From Escherichia coli (GTDB lineage Bacteria; Pseudomonadota; Gammaproteobacteria; Enterobacterales; Enterobacteriaceae), in the NCBI RefSeq assembly GCF_011881725.1, contig NZ_JAATUR010000009.1, positions 42,986 through 106,985 on the forward strand: DNA of 64,000 bases, read 5' to 3'. Both the position numbers and the translations under genes were made by a program. Shown one piece after another: positions 23,797-34,363 of this stretch; the stretch's first letter is position 1; every line of letters begins with the position of its first letter. The notes beneath the pieces are model-generated. The model was not told the origin of the DNA and ran no database searches. It saw only the letters and a program-made list of their open reading frames with translations.

Positions 23797-26700
23797 ATGA
23801 AAAGAATGTTAATTAACGCAACTCAGCAGGAAGAGTTGCGCGTTGCCCTTGTAGATGGGCAGCGTCTGTATGACCTGGATATCGAAAGCCCGGGGCATGA
23901 GCAGAAAAAGGCTAACATCTACAAAGGTAAAATCACCCGCATTGAACCGAGTCTGGAAGCAGCTTTTGTTGATTACGGCGCCGAACGTCACGGTTTCCTC
24001 CCTCTAAAAGAAATTGCCCGCGAATATTTCCCTGCTAACTACAGTGCTCATGGTCGCCCCAACATTAAAGATGTGTTGCGTGAAGGCCAGGAAGTTATTG
24101 TTCAGATTGATAAAGAAGAACGCGGCAACAAAGGGGCTGCGCTGACTACCTTTATCAGCCTTGCGGGTAGCTATCTGGTTCTGATGCCAAACAACCCGCG
24201 CGCAGGCGGTATTTCTCGCCGTATCGAAGGCGACGACCGTACCGAATTAAAAGAAGCACTGGCAAGCCTGGAACTGCCGGAAGGCATGGGGCTTATCGTG
24301 CGTACCGCTGGCGTCGGCAAATCTGCCGAGGCGCTGCAATGGGATTTAAGCTTCCGTCTGAAGCACTGGGAAGCCATCAAAAAAGCGGCAGAAAGCCGCC
24401 CTGCTCCGTTCCTGATTCACCAGGAGAGCAACGTCATCGTTCGCGCATTCCGCGATTACTTACGCCAGGACATCGGTGAAATTCTTATCGATAATCCGAA
24501 AGTGCTCGAACTGGCGCGTCAGCATATTGCTGCGTTAGGTCGCCCGGATTTCAGCAGCAAAATCAAACTGTACACCGGTGAAATTCCGCTGTTCAGCCAC
24601 TACCAGATTGAATCGCAGATTGAGTCCGCCTTCCAGCGTGAAGTCCGCCTGCCGTCCGGTGGTTCCATTGTTATCGACAGCACCGAAGCGTTAACCGCCA
24701 TCGACATCAACTCCGCACGTGCAACCCGCGGCGGCGATATCGAAGAAACTGCGTTTAACACCAACCTGGAAGCGGCTGATGAAATTGCCCGTCAGCTGCG
24801 TCTGCGTGACCTCGGTGGCCTGATTGTTATCGACTTCATCGACATGACGCCAGTACGCCACCAGCGTGCGGTAGAAAACCGTCTGCGCGAAGCGGTGCGC
24901 CAGGACCGTGCGCGTATTCAAATCAGCCATATTTCTCGTTTCGGCCTTCTGGAGATGTCCCGTCAGCGCCTGAGTCCGTCGCTGGGTGAATCCAGTCATC
25001 ACGTTTGTCCGCGTTGTTCCGGCACCGGCACCGTGCGTGACAACGAATCCCTGTCGCTCTCTATTCTGCGTTTGATTGAAGAAGAAGCCCTGAAAGAGAA
25101 CACCCAGGAAGTCCACGCCATTGTTCCTGTTCCTATCGCTTCTTACTTGCTGAACGAAAAACGTTCTGCGGTAAATGCCATTGAAACCCGTCAGGACGGC
25201 GTGCGCTGTGTGATTGTGCCAAACGATCAGATGGAAACTCCGCACTACCACGTGCTGCGCGTGCGTAAAGGGGAAGAAACGCCGACCTTAAGCTACATGC
25301 TGCCGAAACTTCATGAAGAAGCGATGGCTTTGCCATCTGAAGAAGAGTTCGCTGAACGTAAGCGTCCGGAGCAACCTGCGTTGGCAACCTTTGCCATGCC
25401 GGATGTGCCACCTGCGCCAACCCCAGCTGAACCTGCCGCGCCTGTAGCAGCGCCAGCGCCTAAAGCTGCACCAGCAACACCTGCGGCTCCTGCACAACCG
25501 GGGCTGCTGAGCCGCTTCTTCAGCGCACTGAAAGCACTGTTCAGCGGCGGTGAAGAAACCAAACCGGCCGAGCAACCTGCACCAAAAGCGGAAGCGAAAC
25601 CGGAACGCCAACAGGATCGCCGTAAGCCTCGTCAGAACAACCGCCGTGACCGTAATGAGCGTCGCGACACGCGTAGCGAACGTACGGAAGGTAGCGATAA
25701 TCGCGAAGAAAACCGTCGTAACCGTCGCCAGGCACAGCAGCAAACGGCTGAGACTCGCGAGAGCCGTCAGCAGGCTGATGTCACGGAAAAAGCGCGCACT
25801 ACTGACGAACAGCAAGCGCCGCGTCGTGAGCGTAGCCGTCGCCGTAACGATGAAAAACGTCAGGCGCAACAAGAAGTGAAGGCGCTGAATGTTGATGCGC
25901 AATCTGTTCAGGAAACCGAACAGGAAGAACGTACACGTCCGGTTCAGCCGCGTCGTAAACAACGTCAACTGAATCAGAAAGTGCGCTATGAACAAAGCGT
26001 TACGGAAGAAGTGGTAACCGCACCGGTGGTTGAAGAACCTGTCTCTGCCGTGCCTGTTACTCAGGAAGCGCAAGCCCCGAGTACTGAACTGGTAAAAGTC
26101 GCGCTGCCAGTAGTTGCACAAACTGCGCCGGAACAGCCAGAAGAGAATAATGCCGATAACCGTGACAACGGTGGTATGCCGCGTCGTTCTCGTCGCTCGC
26201 CTCGTCACCTGCGCGTAAGTGGTCAGCGTCGTCGTCGCTATCGTGACGAGCGTTATCCAACCCAGTCGCCAATGCCGTTGACCGTAGCGTGCGCGTCCCC
26301 GGAACTGGCCTCTGGCAAAGTCTGGATCCGCTATCCGATTGTACGTCCGCAAGATGTACAGGTTGAAGAGCAGCGCGAACAGGAAGAAGTACAGGTGCAG
26401 CCGATGGTGACAGAAGTCCCTGTTGCTGCCACTGTCGAACCTGTTGTTGCCGCACCGGTTGTCGAAGAGGTGGCTGAAGTTGTAGAAACACCTGTTCTGG
26501 TTGCAGAGCCGCAACCAGAAGTTGTTGAAACAACACATCCTGAAGTGATTGCCGCAGCGGTAACTGAACAGCCTCAGGTGATTGCCGAGGCCGATGTTGC
26601 CGTAGCGCAGGACACTGCAGAGCACGCAGAACCGCTAGTTGAACCACAGGAAGAAACAGCAGACATCGAAGAAGTTGCCGAAACTGCCGAGGTGGTGATT

Positions 26701-26982
26701 GCTGAGCCTGAAGTTGTAGCTCAACCTGCTACTCCGGTAGTCGCTGAAGTCGCAGCTGAAGTGGAAACGATAGCGCCTGTTGTATCCGAGGTAATCGTTG
26801 AACAGAACCACGCCACTGCGCCGATGACACGCGCTCCGGCACCGGAATATGTTCCGGAGGCTCCGCGTCACAGCGACTGGCAGCGTCCGACCTTTGCCTT
26901 CGAAGGTAAAGGTGCCGCAGGTGGTCATGCAGCAACGCATCATGCCTCTGCTGCCCCTGCGCGTCCGCAACCTGTTGAGTAA
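23797..26982 (+). CDS. rne: Ribonuclease E
   Basis: Essential endonuclease and scaffold of the RNA degradosome at the inner membrane; also processes rRNA, tRNA and sRNA targets. The N-terminal catalytic half has the S1 domain (about 36-120), DNase I-like active site Asp303 and Asp346 ([18 protein letters not shown]) and the zinc-link CPRCSGTG (Cys404, Cys407). The C-terminal half (about 530-1061) is disordered: an amphipathic membrane helix ([15 protein letters not shown], near 570), two Arg-rich RNA-binding stretches, then a Val/Glu/Pro/Ala-rich tail that ends in the PNPase-binding segment. Length 1061 equals E. coli. The tail has many substitutions against K-12 as I recall it, as expected for a disordered region. 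Confidence 0.98.
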   Translation: MKRMLINATQQEELRVALVDGQRLYDLDIESPGHEQKKANIYKGKITRIEPSLEAAFVDYGAERHGFLPLKEIAREYFPANYSAHGRPNIKDVLREGQEVIVQIDKEERGNKGAALTTFISLAGSYLVLMPNNPRAGGISRRIEGDDRTELKEALASLELPEGMGLIVRTAGVGKSAEALQWDLSFRLKHWEAIKKAAESRPAPFLIHQESNVIVRAFRDYLRQDIGEILIDNPKVLELARQHIAALGRPDFSSKIKLYTGEIPLFSHYQIESQIESAFQREVRLPSGGSIVIDSTEALTAIDINSARATRGGDIEETAFNTNLEAADEIARQLRLRDLGGLIVIDFIDMTPVRHQRAVENRLREAVRQDRARIQISHISRFGLLEMSRQRLSPSLGESSHHVCPRCSGTGTVRDNESLSLSILRLIEEEALKENTQEVHAIVPVPIASYLLNEKRSAVNAIETRQDGVRCVIVPNDQMETPHYHVLRVRKGEETPTLSYMLPKLHEEAMALPSEEEFAERKRPEQPALATFAMPDVPPAPTPAEPAAPVAAPAPKAAPATPAAPAQPGLLSRFFSALKALFSGGEETKPAEQPAPKAEAKPERQQDRRKPRQNNRRDRNERRDTRSERTEGSDNREENRRNRRQAQQQTAETRESRQQADVTEKARTTDEQQAPRRERSRRRNDEKRQAQQEVKALNVDAQSVQETEQEERTRPVQPRRKQRQLNQKVRYEQSVTEEVVTAPVVEEPVSAVPVTQEAQAPSTELVKVALPVVAQTAPEQPEENNADNRDNGGMPRRSRRSPRHLRVSGQRRRRYRDERYPTQSPMPLTVACASPELASGKVWIRYPIVRPQDVQVEEQREQEEVQVQPMVTEVPVAATVEPVVAAPVVEEVAEVVETPVLVAEPQPEVVETTHPEVIAAAVTEQPQVIAEADVAVAQDTAEHAEPLVEPQEETADIEEVAETAEVVIAEPEVVAQPATPVVAEVAAEVETIAPVVSEVIVEQNHATAPMTRAPAPEYVPEAPRHSDWQRPTFAFEGKGAAGGHAATHHASAAPARPQPVE

Positions 26983-27002
26983 AACCTGACTCAAAGCGAT
27001 CA

Positions 27003-27034
27003 AGCCCTGGCAACTGCCGGGGCTTTTTATTTTA
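27003..27034 (+). terminator. rne terminator
   Basis: AGCCCTGGCAACTGCCGGGGCT stem-loop followed by TTTTATTTTA, 21 bases after the rne stop. Confidence 0.88.
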
Positions 27035-27101
27035 GTTAAAAATCAAGGTGTTCGAATACATTAAATTGTATTCTTGCTAACCATCTATTCCAAATTAAGA
27101 C

Positions 27102-27140
27102 AAAAAAATGCCCGCCCCGGCGATCCCGGCGCAGGCAGAC
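27102..27140 (-). terminator. flgKL terminator
   Basis: On the minus strand GCCTGCGCCGG and CCGGGGCGGGC pair around GATCG, followed by ATTTTTTTG. It ends the flgKL transcript and the FlgO-type RNA. Confidence 0.85.
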
Positions 27141-27178
27141 AAAACATACCCAGTTTCATGATATGTTTTAAATCGAGC
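27105..27178 (-). ncRNA. flgO: flgL 3' UTR, location of the FlgO sRNA
   Basis: A flagellum-linked sRNA named FlgO is reported from the 3' UTR of flgL in E. coli. Here the stretch from the flgL stop to the strong terminator is about 75 bases, a suitable size and with a GC-rich 3' hairpin plus U run as Hfq-bound sRNAs have. Its 5' processing site cannot be seen from sequence alone. Confidence 0.5.
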
Positions 27179-28132
27179 TTATTTGTTGAGCTGGAAGAGA
27201 GACAATCCCTGCATATCGGTAAAAGCTTTATAAGAGGCCTGCAACGCGGTTTGCTGCATGATGTAAGATGAAATAGTTGCATTCCAGTCCACATCAACCA
27301 GATCGCTCATCTGCTGCGTTTGTCCTAAAGCGCGATCGCTACCTAATGAATCCAGTGACTCCAGCTCGTTCAGCTGCGTGCCTAATTCCGCACGAACGGT
27401 CAGAACATTATTCAGTGAGTTTTTCAGGCCACGGTTGGTTTTATCCAATGCCGCAGCGGCGGTTTCTTTATCCGCTTCGCTATCCGCGACCGGTGTTTTT
27501 AGCGCTGTGATGGCGCTATCCAGCATAGCAAACAGGTTAGTTTCAGAATCAGTACCATCTGGTTCCGCCACTGCATTACTGGTGATGCTGTTGAAAATTT
27601 TGTCACCGGTATGCCCTATCACCATCGAGCGGGAGGCATCGACCTGTTGCTTGATACTTTCTGTTCCGCCGACATAATCACCGTCAGCCTCACTAAACGG
27701 CGCAGATTCTGTTTTATAACCAGCAAAAATGTAACGCCCGTTTCCGTCAGTAGTATTCGCCAGATTTAACAACTGATCGCGGATCCCTTGAATATCCGTT
27801 GCCAACGATGCCCGGTCATCATCACTTAACGTGCCATTGCTGGCGTAGACAATTTTTTCCTGGGCATTCTGAATTGCAGTAGTTACCTGACCAAGCACGC
27901 TTTCTTCCAGCGATACCTTTTGAGTTGCGAAAGTCCGCGCCAGTGTGTACTGGCTGTTTTGCGCCTGCGCCTGGGAGAGAACCACGGCTTGTGATGCGGC
28001 AATGGGATCGTCAGAAGGGTTAACGACTCGCTTACCCGTCGACATCTGTTCGCCGTACTTCATCCATTCCGCCTGAGAATTGGTGATACCGCGCATATTT
28101 TGCTGGTACATCATCTGGGTACTGAAACGCAT
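27179..28132 (-). CDS. flgL: Hook-filament junction protein 2 (HAP3)
   Basis: Second of the two junction proteins joining hook and filament. 317 residues, flagellin-like ends: N-terminal MRFSTQMMYQQNMRGITNSQ and C-terminal coiled-coil region (about 260-317) ending QGLSLFQLNK. Exported by the flagellar type III system with chaperone FlgN. It starts 11 bases after flgK and shares its sigma-28 promoter. Confidence 0.97.
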   Translation of the reverse strand: MRFSTQMMYQQNMRGITNSQAEWMKYGEQMSTGKRVVNPSDDPIAASQAVVLSQAQAQNSQYTLARTFATQKVSLEESVLGQVTTAIQNAQEKIVYASNGTLSDDDRASLATDIQGIRDQLLNLANTTDGNGRYIFAGYKTESAPFSEADGDYVGGTESIKQQVDASRSMVIGHTGDKIFNSITSNAVAEPDGTDSETNLFAMLDSAITALKTPVADSEADKETAAAALDKTNRGLKNSLNNVLTVRAELGTQLNELESLDSLGSDRALGQTQQMSDLVDVDWNATISSYIMQQTALQASYKAFTDMQGLSLFQLNK

Positions 28133-28143
28133 CTTATCTCCCC

Positions 28144-29787
28144 TTAGCGAATGTTAATCAGCGCATCAAAAATGGCGTTCGCCGTCTGCAGAACCTGTGC
28201 ATTGGCCAGGTAATACTGCTGAAAACGTTGCAGGTTGCCGTACTCTTCGTCGAGATTGACGCCAGAGATAGACTGCTGCTGATTAGAAAGTTGCGTCACC
28301 ACATTACTTTGTGTGGTACTGCTGGTTTTCAACGTGGCGGTTTTATTCCCGATATCGCTAACCAACGAGGCATAGGCGTCGTTAAAGGATTTCGCTCCAC
28401 CGACCGTTTTGCCGTTAGTTTGCAAATCCAGCAGCGCCTGGCCATTGCGGTTGTCGCTTTCACCGGCTGTTTCATCGCTGGCCATAGCGATTTTCGCTTC
28501 GTCAGAGATCAATACATCCATATTGACGATGGCATCGCTAACCGGTTTCAATGTGAAGCTGTCGTTAGGTTTCGGCGTTCCGGTGAAGGTCAGTTCCAGA
28601 CCATCAAACGAGACTTTGCCGTCGGCATCCGGCGCCACCGTGAAAGTGGTATTGCTGGCAAGGCGAGTGACCTGCCACTGATTATCGTTGAACGAGATTT
28701 TGTAATCTGTCGCCAACACAGCGGAACTATCGGTCACCGTGGCACCGATCGCAACGTCACCTTTGTTTTTAGTGTTTTGCAGAACTGCGGGTTTACCGAT
28801 AGCAAAGAAATCTTCCCCGGCATTGCCGTTGGCATCAAATCCGTCTTTGTGTTGGGCATTGAAAGCCTCGGCAAATGCCAGCGCCAGTTGACCGAGCGTA
28901 TTGCGCGTCTGGTCCAGATCCTGAGAACGGAATGTCAGAATGCCGCCCAGCGACCCGGTATTCAGTAATTTCTCCGGGATCTCAATATTGCCTGCCGTCC
29001 CGTCAACATAAGCGACAGCCGTACGAGAAGGGTCAGCGCTGGAAGGAACTGCTGCCAGCTGCCGCGCCGTACTGCCCTGAACCAGTGAATAACCATTGGC
29101 CATCGTGATGTTATAAGTGCCGCCATCCTGAACGCTGACTTCTACACCAACAATCTGGTTTAATTCGCTCACCAGTTGATCGCGTTGATCCAGCAGATTG
29201 TTAGGTGACGCCCCAGCCCCAACACCTGTCAGGCGAGAGATCTGATCGTTCAGGCTGGCGATTTGTTTGGCGTAATTGTTGATCTGGTCAACGCTGGCAC
29301 CTATCGCAATATTGACCTGTTTGTCCTGGTCGCGCAGATATTGATCGGTGGTTTTAAACTGATTAACCAGACCTTCTGATTTACCAATCAGCGCCTGGCG
29401 TGCCGCCGGATCTTCCGCGTTACTGACCAACGTTTGCAGGCTGGTGAAGAAATCCTGCATCTGTGTTGACAGCGAAGAAGTACTGGTGGAGAGCATATTG
29501 TCGATTTTCGACATCTGCTCATAACGGGAAGTCAGGCCGCTACTTTGAGTCTGCGCCGCTCGTAACTGATTGGTAATGAACGCATCATATTCACGCTGCA
29601 CTCCGGAAACATAGACACCATTGCCGACCCAGCCGCCCGCCCCTAACGTACTGTTAGCCTGCGCCATAATGGTGGTTTGTCGGGTATATCCGGCAACGTT
29701 ATAGCTGGATATATTATTACTCGCCGTATTTAACGCCGCCTGGGCAGCGTTAAGTCCGCTCATGGCGTTATTAATCAAGCTGGACAT
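28144..29787 (-). CDS. flgK: Hook-associated protein 1 (HAP1)
   Basis: First junction protein between hook and filament. 547 residues. The N-terminal flagellar rod motif (NNAMSGLNAAQAALNTASNN) and the C-terminal VNLDEEYGNLQRFQQYYLANA are strongly conserved, while the middle (about 290-450) is the surface-exposed domain with more variation. Late gene: a sigma-28 promoter lies just upstream. Chaperone FlgN is encoded elsewhere in the window. Confidence 0.97.
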   Translation of the reverse strand: MSSLINNAMSGLNAAQAALNTASNNISSYNVAGYTRQTTIMAQANSTLGAGGWVGNGVYVSGVQREYDAFITNQLRAAQTQSSGLTSRYEQMSKIDNMLSTSTSSLSTQMQDFFTSLQTLVSNAEDPAARQALIGKSEGLVNQFKTTDQYLRDQDKQVNIAIGASVDQINNYAKQIASLNDQISRLTGVGAGASPNNLLDQRDQLVSELNQIVGVEVSVQDGGTYNITMANGYSLVQGSTARQLAAVPSSADPSRTAVAYVDGTAGNIEIPEKLLNTGSLGGILTFRSQDLDQTRNTLGQLALAFAEAFNAQHKDGFDANGNAGEDFFAIGKPAVLQNTKNKGDVAIGATVTDSSAVLATDYKISFNDNQWQVTRLASNTTFTVAPDADGKVSFDGLELTFTGTPKPNDSFTLKPVSDAIVNMDVLISDEAKIAMASDETAGESDNRNGQALLDLQTNGKTVGGAKSFNDAYASLVSDIGNKTATLKTSSTTQSNVVTQLSNQQQSISGVNLDEEYGNLQRFQQYYLANAQVLQTANAIFDALINIR

Positions 29788-29820
29788 GGAGGTTCCTTAT
29801 AAGCCTTCAATTACAGAGCA

Positions 29821-29847
29821 TTATCGGCAGACACCCGCCGGACTTGA
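29821..29847 (-). promoter_or_regulatory. Sigma-28 (FliA) promoter of flgKL
   Basis: On the minus strand TCAA, 15 bases, then a perfect GCCGATAA -10 element. This matches the FliA consensus TAAA-N15-GCCGATAA with one change in the -35. It starts 34 bases before the flgK ATG. Confidence 0.9.
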
Positions 29848-29852
29848 ATTAT

Positions 29853-30794
29853 TCAGAACAGATTATCGATACTCATACTGTAGGTTTTGCTCACCTTGTC
29901 GCTAACCGCTTTCAATTGCTGAATCATATTGGTGAGTTTGCGGGCATACTCAGGATCGGTGGCATAACCTGCATCCTGTAATGCCTGCGCGCCCTGCTCC
30001 GCGCTGGCAGCGCGAGTCACGGCAGCGTAGCGCGGATTACGCGTTAACAGCCCAACGTAGTCTGACAATGCTTCGAGATAAGAACTGTAAACACGAAACT
30101 TCGCCTTAACTTTCTTCGCTTCGCCGTTTTCATATTCGGTGGTGGTGATTTCAGTCACTGGCCCTTTCCAGGTACCTGAGGCTTTTACGCCAAACAAGTT
30201 ATAGCTTGGCTCGCCATTTTCGCGACGAATTTGCCGTTGTCCCCAGCCTGATTCCAGTGCAGCCTGGGCGAGGATCAGATGATGCGGCACACCGCTTTGC
30301 TGGCTTGCCAGTTGCGCTGGCTGCGAGAGCTCTGCGAGGAACGCTTTGCTGTCACCAGACAGCAAAACATCGTAATTACGCGGTACAGCTTTTTGCACCA
30401 TCTGCGTGAGCGCTTTATTTTGAAAACTCATCACCGTTTCAAGTGGGAATTTCATCGGTCCCGCAGGCCTCTCTTCTGCTGGCAATGGCTGCTCTGGCGA
30501 CATCTGTTTTACCATCATCTCCGCAAGTCCCAGACCTTTGCCCGCCGTCATCTGTTGGGCAATCTGCTGGTCATACATGCTGGTGTAGAGCCGGGTATTC
30601 TCGCTGCTAAACAGGCCATCTTTTGGTAAGGCTTCGCGCATGCTTTTTAGCATCATCTGCACGAACATTCCTTCCACCTGGCGAGCTACCGGGCGAATGT
30701 TTGCTGCAGGATCTTCGCCTGCTTTCGCTTTCAGCTCGTTAAGGGATTGTGCATCCCAGGCGGCGCTTGCCAGCAGCTTGCTGTCGCTAATCAT
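29853..30794 (-). CDS. flgJ: FlgJ, rod cap and peptidoglycan hydrolase
   Basis: Dual-function protein: the N-terminal part (about 1-150) caps the growing rod and binds rod proteins, while the C-terminal glycoside hydrolase family 73 domain (about 160-313) opens the wall for the rod. The conserved ALESGWGQ includes the catalytic Glu, and SYNLFGVKA follows. 313 residues from ATG at 30794, which shares its A with the flgI stop (TGATGA). The linker between domains (about 98-150) differs most from the K-12 protein as I recall it. Confidence 0.96.
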   Translation of the reverse strand: MISDSKLLASAAWDAQSLNELKAKAGEDPAANIRPVARQVEGMFVQMMLKSMREALPKDGLFSSENTRLYTSMYDQQIAQQMTAGKGLGLAEMMVKQMSPEQPLPAEERPAGPMKFPLETVMSFQNKALTQMVQKAVPRNYDVLLSGDSKAFLAELSQPAQLASQQSGVPHHLILAQAALESGWGQRQIRRENGEPSYNLFGVKASGTWKGPVTEITTTEYENGEAKKVKAKFRVYSSYLEALSDYVGLLTRNPRYAAVTRAASAEQGAQALQDAGYATDPEYARKLTNMIQQLKAVSDKVSKTYSMSIDNLF

Positions 30795-31891
30795 CAGATG
30801 ATTTCCAGTTTTGCCCGCAGACATCCCGCACTTTGCATAGATTGCAGTATGGACATTAAATCCATCGGGGTGGCTCCCAGAGCGTTGAGCGCGCGCACCA
30901 CGTTGTTGAGACTGGCACTGGAACGCACGCTTTGCAGCGAACCGCCGCTCTGGCGTAAGTCGATCTGCGTTTGTGGCGTTACCACAGTCTGCCCACCACC
31001 AAACGGTGTATCTGGTTGGCTGACATTAGCCTGACGATTTACCGTAACCGAGAGATTGCCCTGCGCCACCGCGCAACTGTCGAGGGTCACTTCACGATTC
31101 ATCACCACCGAACCGGTGCGTGAGTTAATCACTACTTTGGCGTCCTGCGGGGTGACATTAACCTGCATATTCTGGATATCAGCGAGGAAACGAACCTGTG
31201 AGCTATTACCACTCGGCACACGAACCTGAATAGTTCGGGCATCTAATGCCGTGGCACTGCCATATCCGCGCGCGCGGTTGATGGTGTCCGCAATTTGCTG
31301 CGCCATGGAGAAATCTTCATCATTGAGTTGCAAATTGAGAGTATTGCCCGTGCCAAACTGGCTGGGTAATTCGCGCTCTATTATTGCGCCGTTGGTGATC
31401 CGCCCACCATTCAGTTGGTTAACCTGGACACTGCTGCCTCCCGCCGATGCGCCCGCGCCACCGACCAGAATATTGCCCTGCGCCAGCGCATAAACCTGGC
31501 TGTCGACGCCTTTAAGCGGAGTCATCAGCAACGTACCGCCACGCAGACTTTTGGCATTCCCCATGGAGGACACCACCACATCGATAGCCTGCCCCTGGCG
31601 TCCAAACGGCGGAAGTGACGCCGTCACCATTACCGCAGCGACGTTTTTTAGCTGCATGTTGGTGCCAGTCGGAACGGTAATGCCCAACTGTGAGAGCATG
31701 TTATTAAGCGTTTGTGTGGTAAACGGCGTCTGGGTTGTCTGGTCGCCTGTACCATCAAGGCCAACAACAAGACCATAACCAATCAGTGAGTTTTGCCGCA
31801 CACCCTGAACGCTAGTGAGATCACGAATACGCTCAGCCTGGACCACGGTCGTCACCAGCAACAACATAAATGTAGAGAGAAATTTAATCAC
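30794..31891 (-). CDS. flgI: Flagellar P-ring protein
   Basis: Forms the periplasmic P-ring around the rod. Cleaved signal peptide (residues 1-19, ending VQA before ERIRDL) shows Sec export rather than type III export. The mature part is nearly invariant in E. coli, with two cysteines (VTLDSCAVA and [12 protein letters not shown]) that form the DsbA-made disulphide. GTG start at 31891 gives 365 residues; a GTG directly before is also possible. It starts 11 bases after flgH and its stop overlaps flgJ. Confidence 0.96.
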   Translation of the reverse strand: MIKFLSTFMLLLVTTVVQAERIRDLTSVQGVRQNSLIGYGLVVGLDGTGDQTTQTPFTTQTLNNMLSQLGITVPTGTNMQLKNVAAVMVTASLPPFGRQGQAIDVVVSSMGNAKSLRGGTLLMTPLKGVDSQVYALAQGNILVGGAGASAGGSSVQVNQLNGGRITNGAIIERELPSQFGTGNTLNLQLNDEDFSMAQQIADTINRARGYGSATALDARTIQVRVPSGNSSQVRFLADIQNMQVNVTPQDAKVVINSRTGSVVMNREVTLDSCAVAQGNLSVTVNRQANVSQPDTPFGGGQTVVTPQTQIDLRQSGGSLQSVRSSASLNNVVRALNALGATPMDLMSILQSMQSAGCLRAKLEII

Positions 31892-31902
31892 CACAGCCTC
31901 AC

Positions 31903-32601
31903 TTACATTGGCGACAGGTTAAGGAAGAAACGCTGCAACCAGCCCATGTTTTGCGCTTCGTTAATGTAGCCATTTCCAACATACTCAATGCGTGCATCCG
32001 CCACCTGAGTAGACGGTACGGTGTTACTGCCGCTGATGGTGCGTGGATTGACGACGCCAGAGAAGCGAATAAATTCCGTGCCCTGATTAATGGCGATCTG
32101 TTTTTCACCCACCACATGCAGGTTGCCATTAACCAGCACCTGGTCGACCGTCACAGTCAAGGTGCCACTAAAGGTATTGCTGGCATTGGCTCCGCCTTTT
32201 CCGTTGAAAGTGTTACCACCGGAAGCTTCAACATCGGCACGGGCATTACCGAACAGTCCTTGCAAATAGCGCGGCACAGTATCAAACCCAAAGTTGGTTT
32301 TTCCGTCGCGGCTGGCATTAGCGGACGAACTCTTGCTGGCGCTGACGTTTTCCTGCAACACAATAGTCAGCGTATCGCCGATATTGCGTGGTCGACGATC
32401 TTCAAACAACGGCTGATAACCATAGTTAATCGGCTGAGCAGACTGGAAAATGGAACCGTTGGCGACGGGCGTCGGACCGGGAACCGGTTGTGCACTGGTC
32501 GCCCCCTGCACCAGCGGAGTAGACGGGATCCAGGCGCAACCGGTTAGTGAAAGCACCAACAAGGTGGAAATGCCGTAAGTATGCGCAGCGTTTTTTTGCA
32601 T
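31903..32601 (-). CDS. flgH: Flagellar L-ring lipoprotein
   Basis: Forms the L-ring bushing in the outer membrane. Lipobox LTGC gives lipidated Cys22 after a 21-residue signal peptide. The mature domain is beta-rich and well conserved ([20 protein letters not shown]). ATG at 32601 gives 232 residues; an ATG five codons earlier is an alternative, and the ribosome site (GAAGATGA region) does not clearly separate them. Between flgG and flgI. Confidence 0.95.
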   Translation of the reverse strand: MQKNAAHTYGISTLLVLSLTGCAWIPSTPLVQGATSAQPVPGPTPVANGSIFQSAQPINYGYQPLFEDRRPRNIGDTLTIVLQENVSASKSSSANASRDGKTNFGFDTVPRYLQGLFGNARADVEASGGNTFNGKGGANASNTFSGTLTVTVDQVLVNGNLHVVGEKQIAINQGTEFIRFSGVVNPRTISGSNTVPSTQVADARIEYVGNGYINEAQNMGWLQRFFLNLSPM

Positions 32602-32653
32602 GGCTATCATCTTCAAAAATCAGTAAACCGGTGAACCTGCCACCGGTTATGCC

Positions 32654-33454
<801 letters not shown>

Positions 33455-33480
33455 TTACTGACAACGTGCATATGTCTTCT

Positions 33481-33563
33481 TGTCGGATGCGACCTACAAG
33501 ATCATGCAAATTCAATAAATTGCGATTCCACCTGTAGGCCCGATAAGCTTGCGCATCGGGCAA
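33481..33563. repeat. REP/BIME inside the flg operon, between flgF and flgG
   Basis: TGTCGGATGCGACCTACAAG and CCTGTAGGCCCGATAAGCTT...GCGCATCGGGCA form two REP-like units in the 152-base flgF-flgG gap. All other gaps in flgB-flgJ are under 40 bases, so this insertion is the only interruption in the operon. Confidence 0.8.
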
Positions 33564-33588
33564 CTTATGTTTGCCATTTATCCTTCAA

Positions 33589-34344
33589 TTAACTCATCGA
33601 AAGCAGTTGGTTGGCGCGGCCTGCGTTGTCATCGACGCTGCTTATTACCTTCATCTGCATTTCAAAACGCCGCGCACTGGCAATCATGTCGCTCATTGCC
33701 GAAACGGCATTAACGTTACTTCCTTCCAGCACGCCCGACATCACCCGTAACGTCGGGTCAGCCTGTAACACCGGACCACGCGTGGTCTGACTTTCCGCAC
33801 TCAAACGAAAGATCCCGTCATCACCACGCTGCACTTCACTGCCCATGGCTTTCACCAGTTTCAACCGTCCTACTGGTGCAACGGTATTTGCCGGATCGCC
33901 CGGATTAAGCGCCGAAATAGTGCCATCGGCGGCGATAGTAATTTCCGCCCCTTCCGGCACGGCAATCGGCCCCGCCTCGCCAATCACCGGATGTCCCTGG
34001 ATCGTCAGTTGTCCACCAGGATCAACCTGAATGCTGCCGTTACGCGTATATCCCTCGCTGCCATCAGCGGCTTGCACGGACAGCCAGCCGTCCTGTTGTA
34101 ATGCAACATCCAGCGGACGCGAGGTGTAATCCATCTTACCGGGCGTCATATCTGCACCTGGCGTAGATGCCGTCACTAGTGTGCGTGTGGGCAGAGAAAG
34201 CCCTTCTACCGGCACCGCACGTAAGGCGTTTAACTGCGCGCGAAAACCCGGCGTGGAGGCATTCGCCAGATTGCTGGCGGTCACCGCCTGTTGATTCAGC
34301 GTCTGGCTGGCGGCGCCCATCGCGGTATAGATTGCGTGATCCAT
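33589..34344 (-). CDS. flgF: Flagellar proximal rod protein FlgF
   Basis: 251 residues, with the rod/hook N-terminal motif (ASNLANASTPGFRAQLNAL) and C-terminal helix (GSNVNAVSAMSDMIASARRFEMQMK). A few copies form part of the proximal rod, adjoining FlgG. Exported by the flagellar type III system without signal peptide. Nineteen bases after flgE. Confidence 0.97.
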   Translation of the reverse strand: MDHAIYTAMGAASQTLNQQAVTASNLANASTPGFRAQLNALRAVPVEGLSLPTRTLVTASTPGADMTPGKMDYTSRPLDVALQQDGWLSVQAADGSEGYTRNGSIQVDPGGQLTIQGHPVIGEAGPIAVPEGAEITIAADGTISALNPGDPANTVAPVGRLKLVKAMGSEVQRGDDGIFRLSAESQTTRGPVLQADPTLRVMSGVLEGSNVNAVSAMSDMIASARRFEMQMKVISSVDDNAGRANQLLSMS

Positions 34345-34363
34345 CGAGCTATCCCGTCAGCAA

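Noticed and set aside
25288..26625. 445-codon open frame on the minus strand opposite rne
   Set aside because: It is the mirror of the Rne tail; its Arg, Phe and Cys-rich low-complexity translation comes from antisense of repeated Glu, Val and Pro codons. No ribosome site and no family features.
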